A stretch of 64,000 nt of DNA, from positions 744,001-808,000 of the forward strand of contig NZ_CP014579.1 of NCBI RefSeq assembly GCF_001634365.1, written 5' to 3'. Both the position numbers and the translations under genes were made by a program. Under the pieces are notes generated by a model, which had not been told where the DNA came from, ran no database searches, and saw nothing but the letters and a program-made list of their open reading frames with translations. Shown one piece after another: positions 16,992 to 25,476 of the stretch. Position 1 is the stretch's first letter, and each line of letters opens with the position of its first letter. This stretch comes from Paraburkholderia phytofirmans OLGA172 (GTDB taxonomy: Bacteria; Pseudomonadota; Gammaproteobacteria; Burkholderiales; Burkholderiaceae).

Positions 16992-18305
16992 ATGGGTTAT
17001 GCTGCAAACTTCACTACCGCGCTTGCGCGCAATCAGAATCCAGGGACCTGCTTGGTGAATTCCGTCTTCCTGTCTTGGGGTATCGCCATGGCCGCCACGG
17101 CCGGCGTCATCACCCGTCCGTTCAAATGGCCCGAGGCGGTGTGGGCCGTCGCCGGCGCGTTATTACTTGTGTCGTTGAAGCTGCTTCCCGTCGATCTGGC
17201 AATCGAGGCAGTCGGCAAAGGCACGGACGTCTACCTCTTCCTGTGCGGCATGATGCTGCTCTCGGAAGTCGGGCGTCGCGAGGGTCTGTTCGACTGGGTC
17301 GCTGTATTCGCGGTCAACCACGCCAAAGGTTCTCCGAGGAGGCTCTTTCTGCTGGTCTATCTGGTCGGCGTGGTCATCACCGCCTTCCTTTCCAATGACG
17401 CCACCGCGGTCGTTCTCACGCCGGCCGTATGTGCCGCCGCTAAAAAAGCGAAGACCCATCCACTGCCCTTGCTCTTCGTCTGCGCGTTCATTGCGAACGC
17501 TGCGAGCTTCGTGCTGCCGATCTCGAACCCGGCCAACATCGTGCTGTACGGCAATCACACGCCCGCGCTCGGCGCCTGGCTGATGCGCTTCACGCTGCCT
17601 TCGCTGCTGTCGATCGCTGCGACCTATGTGCTGTTGCGGTGGACCCAGCGCGAGGCGATCGCCGGCACCTGCGAGGCCGATCTTGAGCCGCTCGAGTTGT
17701 CGTCGAGCGGGCGCGTTGCGCTTGCGGGTATCGCGGTGACGGCCGTTGTGTTGCTGACGGTTTCCGCCTTCGATGTCCCGCTTGGCCTGCCCACCGCGAT
17801 ACTCGGCACGCTGACCGCCGCGGTCGTGCTGATTCAGGAGCGCAAATCGCCGTTGCCGATGATCCAGGAAATATCATGGAGCGTGCTGCCGTTGGTCGCG
17901 GCCTTGTTCGTGCTGGTCGAAATGCTCGATCACACCGGCGTCATCAGGACATTCGTCAATCTGCTGCAAGACGCGACACAACGCAGCGAACTCGCGACGG
18001 CCGGCTGGGCGGGCAGCATCATCGCGATCGGCAGCAATCTGATGAATAACCTGCCGGCGGGTCTGATCGCGAGTTCGACCGTGACGCAGGCGCATAGTCC
18101 GGAGCGCGTGATCGATGCGTTTCTGATTGGCGTCGATCTGGGGCCGAACCTGTCGATCACCGGCTCGCTCGCAACGATCCTCTGGCTCAACGCAATTCGC
18201 CGTGAAGGCGAAGACGTGAGTTTCATGAAATTTTTGAAAGTAGGCGGAGTGGTGATGCTGCCGGCCCTCACGCTGGCGCTTGCCGCGCGAATCCTGATTT
18301 TCTGA
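16992..18305 (+). CDS. arsB: ArsB-like arsenite/anion permease (SLC13-like fold)
   Basis: A membrane protein of up to 437 residues with about eleven hydrophobic segments. ArsB-type fingerprints include FLCGMMLLSEVGRREGLFDW, LSNDATAVVLTPAVCAAA, NAASFVLPISNPANIVLYG, IGSNLMNNLPAGL and LGPNLSITGSLATILWL. The family exports arsenite or related oxyanions. No arsR, arsC or other ars gene is beside it, so the substrate is a guess. The start is unsure: ATG 16992 has no ribosome site, and TTG 17052 or GTG 17055 behind AGGGA also keep the first helix whole. Confidence 0.85.
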   Translation: MGYAANFTTALARNQNPGTCLVNSVFLSWGIAMAATAGVITRPFKWPEAVWAVAGALLLVSLKLLPVDLAIEAVGKGTDVYLFLCGMMLLSEVGRREGLFDWVAVFAVNHAKGSPRRLFLLVYLVGVVITAFLSNDATAVVLTPAVCAAAKKAKTHPLPLLFVCAFIANAASFVLPISNPANIVLYGNHTPALGAWLMRFTLPSLLSIAATYVLLRWTQREAIAGTCEADLEPLELSSSGRVALAGIAVTAVVLLTVSAFDVPLGLPTAILGTLTAAVVLIQERKSPLPMIQEISWSVLPLVAALFVLVEMLDHTGVIRTFVNLLQDATQRSELATAGWAGSIIAIGSNLMNNLPAGLIASSTVTQAHSPERVIDAFLIGVDLGPNLSITGSLATILWLNAIRREGEDVSFMKFLKVGGVVMLPALTLALAARILIF

Positions 18306-18317
18306 TGAATCGGGCGC

Positions 18318-18349
18318 AACACGCGGCGGCTGCCTTGACGCCGCGTGTT
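18318..18349 (+). terminator. probable terminator after the ArsB-like gene
   Basis: Perfect 11-bp inverted repeat AACACGCGGCG / CGCCGCGTGTT with a 10-nt loop, 13 bp beyond the permease stop codon. It is followed by TAT rather than a T-run. Confidence 0.6.
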
Positions 18350-18448
18350 ATCCGCGCCCGTTCAGCGATTGCCGTCGATCGCCGGTGGTGCGCTGGCGGT
18401 CAATCACGTCTTCGCTCTTCGCCGTCACCGTCACCGTCACCGCCAGCG

Positions 18449-18694
18449 TCATGGCCAGGTGCCCGTCGAACGCATGCGCGGCATGGCGGCCGGCGTTTGC
18501 GCGGACTGCTCGAGTGAGCGCAGCGCGGCATCAAGCCGCGCGAGGCGTGCGCGCTGGATCGGCATCAGCGATGTTTTAGGAAGCGTGCCCAGCCGATTGC
18601 GCCAATACGACAGCGGAATGCGATCGTTGGCGGAGATCAGCTTGAATATGTGTTCGAGATGGGCAATCTCTTTGTCTATATCTTGATAGCTCAT
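18449..18694 (-). CDS. hypothetical small protein, 81 aa
   Basis: Begins MSYQDIDKEIAHLEHIFKLI with a GGGA ribosome site about 8 bp upstream of ATG 18694. It is helix-rich, with evenly spaced hydrophobic residues in EIAHLEHIFKLI and RARLARLDAALRSLE, so a small helical bundle or coiled coil is likely. The last residues run through a short CGTCAC tandem repeat. The family is not recognised. It is convergent with the ArsB-like gene. Confidence 0.55.
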   Translation of the reverse strand: MSYQDIDKEIAHLEHIFKLISANDRIPLSYWRNRLGTLPKTSLMPIQRARLARLDAALRSLEQSAQTPAAMPRMRSTGTWP

Positions 18695-18988
18695 CTAAAT
18701 TCCCGAAAATGAAGTGGATGTGGACGATGAACCATGCAGGCGGGATGCCACCAGTTGGACAGATATGTCTAACCAATGGATGCGCCTGGCGTTGGTGAAG
18801 GTTCCAGCAAGTGCCGTGCCCGCACTCCGCGAGGGTGAGTCGGCATCCAGATTTCAAATGCCCCTTCGACACCAGCGCGCCGATGGTCCAGTTCATTGCG
18901 CAATTCAGTGCGCTGCGCAGGCGGAACAAGGTGTTATCGCGCGGCACGGGGATGGCCTGTCGGGACTTGCATTCGTCACATTTAACAT
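18695..18988. other. 294-bp gap without a supported gene
   Basis: The minus strand has an open frame with four clustered Cys residues (KCDECKSRQAIPVPRDN and later ECGHGTCW), but there is no in-frame start with a ribosome site, and I cannot name a family. It could be a decayed zinc-ribbon gene or chance. Nothing else is visible. Confidence 0.25.
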
Positions 18989-19321
18989 TTAACGCGGCAC
19001 CGCCATGACGGGCTGCGCGTAGCTGACGGCAGGAGCGGGCACGATCGCGTAGCTGGTCGGCGCGGGCACCACGACCGTCGTGTACGCGGTAACGGGTTTT
19101 GTCGGCAGCGGCACGGGCGTGCCAACCGCGACAGCAACGGGAGCCGGCGGGGGCGCCACCACATAGACCGGCCTGACCGGCGCGTAGTAATAGACGGGGC
19201 GTGGCGGCGGCGCGTAGACCACGGCAGCGGGCATATAGACGACCACCCGGGCGAACGCCGTCGACGACCAGGCGAGACCGATGGCGGTGAAGGTAGAGGC
19301 GCAGACGAGGCGAATACTCAC
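18989..19321 (-). CDS. secreted Pro/Val/Tyr-rich hypothetical protein
   Basis: A 110-residue protein with a signal peptide (MSIRLVCASTFTAIGLAW, cleavage after AFA), then an almost entirely low-complexity mature part rich in Pro, Val, Ala and Tyr, for example YAPPPRPVYYYAPVRPVYVV. It is probably a periplasmic or surface protein with little globular structure. No family recognised. It stands alone, with an intergenic region on each side. Confidence 0.6.
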   Translation of the reverse strand: MSIRLVCASTFTAIGLAWSSTAFARVVVYMPAAVVYAPPPRPVYYYAPVRPVYVVAPPPAPVAVAVGTPVPLPTKPVTAYTTVVVPAPTSYAIVPAPAVSYAQPVMAVPR

Positions 19322-19431
19322 TTGATGCTCCTGAGACGTTTTGAACGGCGCGGCGCGTCTTCCGGTGAAGAGGCAATGCGGCTGGTTCGGATTGCTTGAG
19401 AGTCCGCCCGAACCGTTGAGGCGTTTGAGTC

Positions 19432-19461
19432 GCTTGAGCTGCTTGAGCTGCTTGAGCTACT
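19432..19461. repeat. short tandem repeat, 9-bp unit
   Basis: About three copies of CTTGAGCTG in the 437-bp gap between the secreted protein gene and the EF-hand gene. The rest of the gap shows no supported gene. Confidence 0.6.
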
Positions 19462-19758
19462 TGTTGCGCCGGCAGACGAAAGATACGCAAACCGCGTTCG
19501 AAACGGCAGCGCGAACTTATTTCATTCAATGTCGCGCGAAAGTGGGGCAGGAGATAAGCGTGCAGGTGTATGAAGCGCATGTTGTGTTGCGGCGCCGGCG
19601 CACACGCCTGCCGCGCCGGCGCTACGAAAACCATGACATACGGCGACATGATTCTGAAATTGCCTTGCGCCGGTGCTTCCTCAAGAATTCGGCCTGTCAT
19701 CGAACGGATCGCGGCGGTTTGCAGGCGACGCACGATGGCTCAATCGAAGGAGTCAGTC

Positions 19759-20052
19759 ATGAAAAAATTTCTCGCCGTTGTGCTGCTGTGCTGCGCATCC
19801 ACCGTCACGTTCGCCCAAACGGCCGCACCGCAGGGCGCCAATCCCCAGCGCATGGAGCGCATGGCGCAGCAGCTGCAAACGCGCTTTGCGAATGCCAACA
19901 CCACGCACGACGGCAAGCTCACTAAAGAGCAAGCCGCCGCGGGCATGCCGATGGTCGCCAAGCATTTCGATGAGATCGACACGCAGAAAGCGGGCTACAT
20001 CACCTTGCCGCAGATCGCGGCATTCATGCAGGAACGCGGGGCAGCGCACTGA
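19759..20052 (+). CDS. secreted EF-hand domain protein
   Basis: A 97-residue protein from ATG 19759, chosen because of the GAAGGAG ribosome site and the clear signal peptide MKKFLAVVLLCCASTVTFA. Two EF-hand-like helices and loops follow: ANANTTHDGKLTKEQAAAG and FDEIDTQKAGYITLPQIAAF. The loops lack several of the usual acidic calcium ligands, so calcium binding may be weak. Small periplasmic proteins of this type are frequent in Burkholderiales beside sensor kinases; a functional link to the downstream two-component pair is inference. Confidence 0.82.
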   Translation: MKKFLAVVLLCCASTVTFAQTAAPQGANPQRMERMAQQLQTRFANANTTHDGKLTKEQAAAGMPMVAKHFDEIDTQKAGYITLPQIAAFMQERGAAH

Positions 20053-20080
20053 GCCGCGCGAGCATCGGCGGGATCGTAGG

Positions 20081-20155
20081 ACCTTTGACGCCCCAACTCA
20101 AGCGGCCTGGTGGACCGCGTTCAACGATCCGGTGCTGAGCGTGCTGGCCACCTAA
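20081..20155 (+). pseudogene. relic of an RND-efflux outer-membrane factor (NodT family)
   Basis: Twenty-four codons read TFDAPTQAAWWTAFNDPVLS and VLAT to a TAA. The W-W-x-x-F-x-D-P-x-L pattern is the conserved N-terminal stretch of NodT-type efflux lipoproteins. No signal peptide or barrel remains. The next relic starts immediately after the stop in the same frame. Confidence 0.55.
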
Positions 20156-20359
20156 TACCCAAGCTGGCTGCTGCCGGTGGCGGTGGTGCTCGCCGTGCCG
20201 CGGGCCTTGCCCGGTACAGCCGGTACGTTTGCCGCGCTCGGTGCGGCCAATAATCTGTACCCGCAGATTGGCCTCGTGCTGTTCATCCCGTCGTTCTATG
20301 TGCTATTGCATCCCCAGGCCGAACGGCACGCGGCGCGTCATACGCCGCCCGACGCTTAA
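20156..20359 (+). pseudogene. relic of an RND-family efflux pump
   Basis: The frame reads YPSWLLPVAVVLAVPRALPG, then AALGAANNLYPQIGLVLFIP and SFYVLLHPQAE to a stop. It matches the C-terminal half of HAE1 pumps (YESW..P..VML.VPLG..GA, then NNLY.Q+GL...IGLAAKNAI), with everything between the NNLY-QIGL helix and the final helix deleted. It ends 16 bp before the response-regulator start. Together with the preceding relic it marks a collapsed efflux operon. Confidence 0.7.
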
Positions 20360-20375
20360 ACCGAGGAGCTTTCAT

Positions 20376-21089
20376 ATGGATCGCCCCGCCAAAATCATCG
20401 TGCTAGACGACGAAGCCGAACTGCGCAACATGCTGCAGCGTTTCCTGCGCAGCCACGGCTTCGACGTGCGGGTCGCGGAGGACGGCAAGCGGCTCGACCG
20501 TTATCTGGAGCGCGAGCCGTTCGATCTGCTGGTGCTCGATCTGATGATCGGCGAAGAAGACGGCCTCGCCATCTGCGCCCGTTTGCGCGAGCAAGGGCAG
20601 ACGTTACCGATCCTGATGCTGACCGCCAAGGGCGATCCGCTCGACAAGGTGGTCGGCCTCGAAACCGGCGCCGACGACTATCTCGCCAAACCGTTTCTCC
20701 CGCGCGAACTGGTAGCGCGGATCAATGCGCTGCTGCGCCGCCAGAAGATCGCCTCGGGCGACGTCACCGTCACCTCGCAGAACGTGCGCTTCGGCGATTT
20801 CAGTCTCGACGTCGGCAAGCAGCAATTGTCGCGTGCTGGAGAGTTGCTGGAGCTTCACTCGGCGCAGATGCTGCTGCTGGTCGCGCTGGCTTCTTCGCCA
20901 AACCGGCCTGTGAGCCGTGACAACCTGCTGGCACGCGCTCGTGGGCGCGAGCACGATGCGCTCGATCGCAGCATCGACGTGCAGGTGCTGCGGCTCAGGC
21001 AGATCGTCGAGGACGATCCGTCGAAGCCGCGCTTCATCAAGACCGTGTGGGGCGTCGGCTACATGCTGGTCGCGGACGTCGACTCGTGA
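20376..21089 (+). CDS. OmpR-family response regulator
   Basis: A 237-residue regulator starting MDRPAKIIVLDDEAELRNML, with ribosome site GAGGAG 7-8 bp upstream. The receiver domain has the acidic pair DDE, the phospho-acceptor in LLVLDLMIGEEDGLAICARL (very OmpR-like) and the Lys in DDYLAKPF. A winged-helix DNA-binding domain ends in PRFIKTVWGVGYMLVAD. It overlaps the sensor kinase start (GTGA). The efflux relics just upstream suggest a former target. Confidence 0.94.
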   Translation: MDRPAKIIVLDDEAELRNMLQRFLRSHGFDVRVAEDGKRLDRYLEREPFDLLVLDLMIGEEDGLAICARLREQGQTLPILMLTAKGDPLDKVVGLETGADDYLAKPFLPRELVARINALLRRQKIASGDVTVTSQNVRFGDFSLDVGKQQLSRAGELLELHSAQMLLLVALASSPNRPVSRDNLLARARGREHDALDRSIDVQVLRLRQIVEDDPSKPRFIKTVWGVGYMLVADVDS

Positions 21090-22483
21090 CGCGCGCGTGG
21101 CTGCAAAGGGCGCTGCCGAAAACGCTGTTGGCGCGCAATATCGTCTTGCTCATCGTGCTGGTCATGCTGAGCCAGGTGTGTGCGCTCGGCGTGTTGCTGC
21201 ACTATGTGCAGCGGCCTCGCGTCGAACGGGCGGCCGCGGTGTTCGCCACCTACGTGACGACGCTCGATAACCTGCTTCAGGCTACGCCGCCGGACGCGCG
21301 CGCCAAATTGACCGCACGCCTCGACGCTCGCGCGCAACGACCCGCCGAAGCCGCCGTTGAGCCGCCGCCCAGTCTTCTGCGCGCCTATCGCACGTATCAG
21401 CGCAACGTGTTTCTCGACAGCTTGCGCGAGCATCTGCCTGCCGACATGCCCGCGCTCTGGCAGTCCGAGGGTGGTCAACGCTTGTGGATTCGCATGCATG
21501 CGCCGGCCGATGCGCCGCACACGCCGTACTGGATCGCGCTGCCGATTCCTGATGACGCGCAAGGCGCCGGACTCGACGCCGCGATCCTGCTGTCGCTCGG
21601 TTTGGGCGCACTGGCGGCGCTGACCGGCTACGTAATCCAGCGCCACCTTAACGAGCCGCTCCAGCAGTTGACGCGGGCGGCGCGCCGCGTGAGTGCCGGC
21701 GAGACGCCCGCGCCGCTGCCGACCGACGGGCCGACCGAGATCGCCGCGGTAAGCAGCGCATTCAATCAGATGACGCATGCGCTGCAACAAGCCGAAGCGA
21801 CGCGCGCACTGATGCTGGCAGGCATCTCGCACGACATCCGTACGCCGCTCACCAAACTGCGGCTCTCGATGGCCATGGCGATGCCGGACGGCAGCGACAG
21901 CAGCTTTGTGGTCGCCGCCGAGTCCTATCTGGACCAGATCGAAACGATCTTGCAGCAGTTCATGGATTACGCGGGCAGCGGCGAGCGCGAAGCGGCCGAA
22001 CCCGGCGATCTCAATGCGCTGATCGAACGGCTCGCCGGCGATTTCGCAGGGCTGGGGCACGAGTTCGCGCTGTCGCTCGCGGTTTTGCCCGCGATTGCGT
22101 ATCGGCCGATCAGCATGCTGCGGCTCCTGATGAACCTCATGCAGAACGCGATCGTATATGGCGGCACCGGGCTCGCCGTGCGGAGTTGGGCCACGGGCGA
22201 AGCCGCGTATGTCGCAGTCGGCGATCGCGGCAAAGGGCTTTCCGCAGAGGAATTGGAGCAGCTCAAAGCGCCGTTTCAGCGTGGCCGCAATGCTCGCGCG
22301 CATAGCGGCGGTACTGGGCTTGGGCTTGCGATTGTCGAGCGGATTGCGCGGCTGCACGGCGGCAGCCTGCAGTTTCATGCGCGCGAGGGCGGCGGCCTGG
22401 AGGTGTGGGTGGTGTTGCCGCTCATTCCAAGGGCCTATCCAGCCACGCGTCCAGCCCCACCCGGAAGGCCACGCCCGCGATAA
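21086..22483 (+). CDS. EnvZ-like sensor histidine kinase
   Basis: A 465-residue kinase whose GTG start overlaps the regulator stop. Domains: first membrane helix (about residues 15-38), a short periplasmic sensor, second helix (about 165-190), HAMP, H-box MLAGISHDIRTPLTKLRLSM, N-box LLMNLMQNAIVYG and G-box GGTGLGLAIVERIA. Order and motifs match EnvZ. The last 62 bp overlap a small convergent gene on the other strand. Signal unknown; osmotic or envelope stress is a reasonable guess. Confidence 0.94.
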   Translation: MTRAWLQRALPKTLLARNIVLLIVLVMLSQVCALGVLLHYVQRPRVERAAAVFATYVTTLDNLLQATPPDARAKLTARLDARAQRPAEAAVEPPPSLLRAYRTYQRNVFLDSLREHLPADMPALWQSEGGQRLWIRMHAPADAPHTPYWIALPIPDDAQGAGLDAAILLSLGLGALAALTGYVIQRHLNEPLQQLTRAARRVSAGETPAPLPTDGPTEIAAVSSAFNQMTHALQQAEATRALMLAGISHDIRTPLTKLRLSMAMAMPDGSDSSFVVAAESYLDQIETILQQFMDYAGSGEREAAEPGDLNALIERLAGDFAGLGHEFALSLAVLPAIAYRPISMLRLLMNLMQNAIVYGGTGLAVRSWATGEAAYVAVGDRGKGLSAEELEQLKAPFQRGRNARAHSGGTGLGLAIVERIARLHGGSLQFHAREGGGLEVWVVLPLIPRAYPATRPAPPGRPRPR

Positions 22484-22694
22484 CCGGCACGGTTAGCATG
22501 AGAATGATGCCGAAGTTGGGAATCTCGTCGCCGTAAGTGATCGGACCGTAGAGCACGACCGTCGCAACGATCGCGAAGACCGCGACGCCGACCGCGACCA
22601 TCAGAAGATTGCGCGACACAATGGACAGATCCTTGCGTTTCGCCTTGCCCGGCGTGGCGCTGGCAGTGGGGACTTCGTCGTGTTGGGCGGGCAT
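22422..22694 (-). CDS. small inner-membrane protein, two helices
   Basis: A 90-residue protein from ATG 22694 (MPAQHDEVPTASATPGKAKR). A hydrophilic N-terminus is followed by two membrane helices, NLLMVAVGVAVFAIVATVVL and FGIILMLTVPVIAGVAFRVG. The C-terminal codons lie antisense to the end of the EnvZ-like kinase gene. No family recognised; the composition is what a real small membrane protein would show, and an upstream GAGA may serve as ribosome site. Confidence 0.6.
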   Translation of the reverse strand: MPAQHDEVPTASATPGKAKRKDLSIVSRNLLMVAVGVAVFAIVATVVLYGPITYGDEIPNFGIILMLTVPVIAGVAFRVGLDAWLDRPLE

Positions 22695-22809
22695 GATGGT
22701 TCTCGTGACTGGAAGAAGGGCGGCAAGTGCGCTGAGCCGGTAGCCGCGTTGAGGCAGGCACAGCCCTAACATCAATATAAGCCGCATCGCCATCTTACCC
22801 AACGGTCAG

Positions 22810-23433
22810 TTACTGCTTGCCCGAAGCGAGCTGCTCGTTGCGCTCAGCGAGAAACCGGATCAGACCGTCCACACCGCTTTCCTGGATCTTGTCGCTGAAC
22901 TGCTGCCGATATGTCTGGATCAGCCAGACGCCGAGCACGTTCAGGTCATACAAGCGCCAGCCCTGCGGCGTGCGGTACAACCGGTAGTCGATTTCTGCTG
23001 GTTCGCCGTTCCTGGTTGCAATCGTGCGCACCACCACGTCCGTATCGGTTGGAGCGAAGTGTATCGGCGGGTACTCGATCCGTTGATCAGGACGGAGCTG
23101 GCCGATAGCGCCCGAATAGGTGTGGATCAGGAGCATCTTGAACTGTTCGACCATTTGCTGCTGCTGCGCCGGCGTTGCCGTGCGCCAGTAGCGGCCCATC
23201 GTGAGCGACGTGGTGCGGCGAAAATCGGTGTAAGGAATGATGTCGCGGTTCACGATATCCATGATGCGGGGAATATCGTCCGGCTCGATCGCGCGGGTGC
23301 GCACCTCGTCGAGGATCTGCTGCGTCGCGGTCTTGATCAGAACCTGCGGCTCCGATTGGTCGATTTCCGCGTACGCCGCACCGCCAAACGAGAGCAAGGC
23401 TGCGCAAAAAGTCACTAGAAAAAGAGTCTTCAT
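22810..23433 (-). CDS. MlaC/Ttg2D-family phospholipid-binding protein (orphan)
   Basis: A 207-residue protein from ATG 23433 with signal peptide MKTLFLVTFCAALLSFGGAAYA. The MlaC fold is shown by IMDIVNRDIIPYTDFRRTTS, GRYWRTATPAQQQQMVEQFK, LLIHTYSGAIG and YDLNVLGVWLIQTYRQQFS. MlaC carries phospholipid between the outer-membrane complex and the MlaFEDB transporter. No mlaABDEF gene is next to it, so it is an orphan copy, perhaps a paralogue of one in a complete operon elsewhere. The long upstream extension of the frame is not coding. Confidence 0.9.
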   Translation of the reverse strand: MKTLFLVTFCAALLSFGGAAYAEIDQSEPQVLIKTATQQILDEVRTRAIEPDDIPRIMDIVNRDIIPYTDFRRTTSLTMGRYWRTATPAQQQQMVEQFKMLLIHTYSGAIGQLRPDQRIEYPPIHFAPTDTDVVVRTIATRNGEPAEIDYRLYRTPQGWRLYDLNVLGVWLIQTYRQQFSDKIQESGVDGLIRFLAERNEQLASGKQ

Positions 23434-23703
23434 GTCGAGAATCCTGGCTGGGTGCATTGGCGTGCTGCTACGCAAGTATCGTCTATCTACGCCAAACATG
23501 TCGCGCCGGCACTCGTCACTGTTGAGAGTCGGAAGCTGGCCGGGCCGCTGATACAAATTTTTACAATCTCTCAAACGCACGCCCCTTGAGCCTTCCGGTC
23601 CCCGTCGGAAGACAACCGAAAGCAACCCTTCACAGGACTTTCCCATACCAATCCTTACCTTTCGTAGGGCACGGTCGTTCCCAATCAACATACGAGGCGA
23701 AGA

Positions 23704-25371
23704 ATGGACAAGATCAGGAAGTGGGTTGGAGTCGGTGCAATATTCAGCGCGAGCGTGCTGGCGTTCGCGAGCATGGGCGCGACAGCGCAGGATCATGATG
23801 GCGATCACCACAACCAGCAGTACACACATATCTTGCTGATCAGTGTGGACGGGATGCATGAGGCCGATCTGGTCAATTACGTCAGGACACACCCGGGATC
23901 GACCTTCGCGAAGCTCGTCAAACATGGTGTCGAGTACACACATGCTTCGACCTCCAGGCCCTCGGACTCGTTTCCAGGGCTTCTGGCCTTTGCAACCGGC
24001 GGCAGCCCCCTTAGCCACGGCGTATTCTATGACGATACCTATGACGCTACCCTGTATCCCCCGGGCAGTAATTGCACCGGCACGCCCGGCACGGAAGTAA
24101 GCAACTTCGAAGCACTCGATTGGGATCTCACCAAGTTGGACGGCGGATCGCCGCCACCCGGCGCAACGTTCGATCCACGCAATCCTCACATCAATCCCGC
24201 GAACCTCGCGCTGCGCAAGACCGCCAGCGGCTGCGAGCAGGTCTGGCCGCATCTATACATGAAGCACCATACGAACACGATCTTCGAGATCATCCATGAG
24301 GCCGGTTTGCGCACCGCATGGTCGGATAAGCACCCGGCCTACGAGATCCTCAACGGGCCGTCGGGGTTGGGACTAGACGAACTCTACGCCCCCGAGATCA
24401 ACTCGACCTCCCTACAAGCGAATGGCTATCCGAACGCGCCTGCGACTGCGGATTGGACCGCCGACCCGACCTATACCCGGACGTACGACGGCTTCAAGGT
24501 CAAGGTCGTCCTGAACTGGATCCACGGACTGGATCAGACCGGGACGAAGCAGGTCGGTGTGCCGGCGATCTTCGGCATGAACTTTCAGGCGGTCAGCGTC
24601 GGACAGAAGGTCACGGCGGCCATGGAAGGCACCACCACGACCCGTGGTGGCTATCTTGACGCAGCCGCGACCCCGACAGTGCCGTTGGAGCAATCGCTGG
24701 ACTTTGTCGATGCCTCGCTGGGTCAGATGTACGATGCACTCAAAGCGGCCCATCTGCTGCAATCGACACTGTTCATCGTCGGCGCCAAGCATGGCCAGTC
24801 GCCGATCGACGTCACGAAGCTTCACATGCTTAGTGGTTCGAAAAACGCTTATGCGACCGCCGACGTGAGCGACCCCGCCACCCTGCTCACCAATGGCGGC
24901 GTAGCGGTCGCCCAGGAAACGGCCGACGACGTGTCGCTCTTATGGCTCAAAAACCACGGCGATAGGGATCAGGCAGTATCGATCCTCAGCGCTGACCAGG
25001 GGAGCGTCAATTCCACCCGCATCCAGACACTCTATGACGGCGCAACCTTGAAGTCGATCTGGGGCAATCCTGCGGAGGGCCGTGTTCCCGACATCATCAT
25101 CCAGCCGATCCATGGGACGATTTACAGCGGGAGCGCGGCAAAGCTCGCCGAGCACGGCGGCCTTTCGGATGACGATACGAACACGCTGCTGGTGGTCTCC
25201 AATCCGAAGCTGGAAAAGAAGGAGGTCGATACGCCTGTGACGAACATGCAAGTGGCGCCGACCATTTTGAAAGCGCTCGGCCTCGACCCACACAAGCTCG
25301 TGGCCGTTCAGCGTGAAGGCACCCATAGCCTTCCGGGCCTCGAGGCCAATGGGGGCGACGATTCGGAGTAA
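23704..25371 (+). CDS. exported alkaline-phosphatase-superfamily phosphodiesterase
   Basis: A 555-residue protein with a signal peptide (VGAIFSASVLAFASMGATAQ). The type I phosphodiesterase/nucleotide pyrophosphatase fold is shown by HILLISVDGMHEADL (first metal Asp) and SRPSDSFPGLLAFATGGSPL, where NPP enzymes carry the nucleophile, then KHGQSPIDVTKLHML and AEHGGLSDDDTNTLLVVSNP with further metal ligands. Here the nucleophile site reads D-S-F-P-G, so a Ser may replace the usual Thr. Substrate unknown; periplasmic phosphodiester or phosphonate cleavage is likely. A GAGGCGAAG ribosome site precedes ATG. Confidence 0.85.
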   Translation: MDKIRKWVGVGAIFSASVLAFASMGATAQDHDGDHHNQQYTHILLISVDGMHEADLVNYVRTHPGSTFAKLVKHGVEYTHASTSRPSDSFPGLLAFATGGSPLSHGVFYDDTYDATLYPPGSNCTGTPGTEVSNFEALDWDLTKLDGGSPPPGATFDPRNPHINPANLALRKTASGCEQVWPHLYMKHHTNTIFEIIHEAGLRTAWSDKHPAYEILNGPSGLGLDELYAPEINSTSLQANGYPNAPATADWTADPTYTRTYDGFKVKVVLNWIHGLDQTGTKQVGVPAIFGMNFQAVSVGQKVTAAMEGTTTTRGGYLDAAATPTVPLEQSLDFVDASLGQMYDALKAAHLLQSTLFIVGAKHGQSPIDVTKLHMLSGSKNAYATADVSDPATLLTNGGVAVAQETADDVSLLWLKNHGDRDQAVSILSADQGSVNSTRIQTLYDGATLKSIWGNPAEGRVPDIIIQPIHGTIYSGSAAKLAEHGGLSDDDTNTLLVVSNPKLEKKEVDTPVTNMQVAPTILKALGLDPHKLVAVQREGTHSLPGLEANGGDDSE

Positions 25372-25382
25372 CGGCAGTGAAA

Positions 25383-25419
25383 GCGCCGGCAGTCACTTTT
25401 AGCTTCAGGCTGCCGGCGC
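25383..25419. terminator. bidirectional terminator candidate
   Basis: Perfect 10-bp inverted repeat GCGCCGGCAG / CTGCCGGCGC with a 17-nt loop, lying between the convergent phosphodiesterase and lipoprotein genes. Confidence 0.65.
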
Positions 25420-25476
25420 AACTGTCTCTTCATGGCCGGCCACTACCTGACGACGCCAGCTTCAAACTGCCTCGGT

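Noticed and set aside
18695..18985. Minus-strand frame with clustered Cys residues (KCDECKS)
   Set aside because: No start codon with a ribosome site and no family match by eye; kept only as a note.
23434..24252. Upstream extension of the MlaC frame to 480 codons
   Set aside because: The true signal peptide begins at 23433; the extension is antisense to the phosphodiesterase gene.
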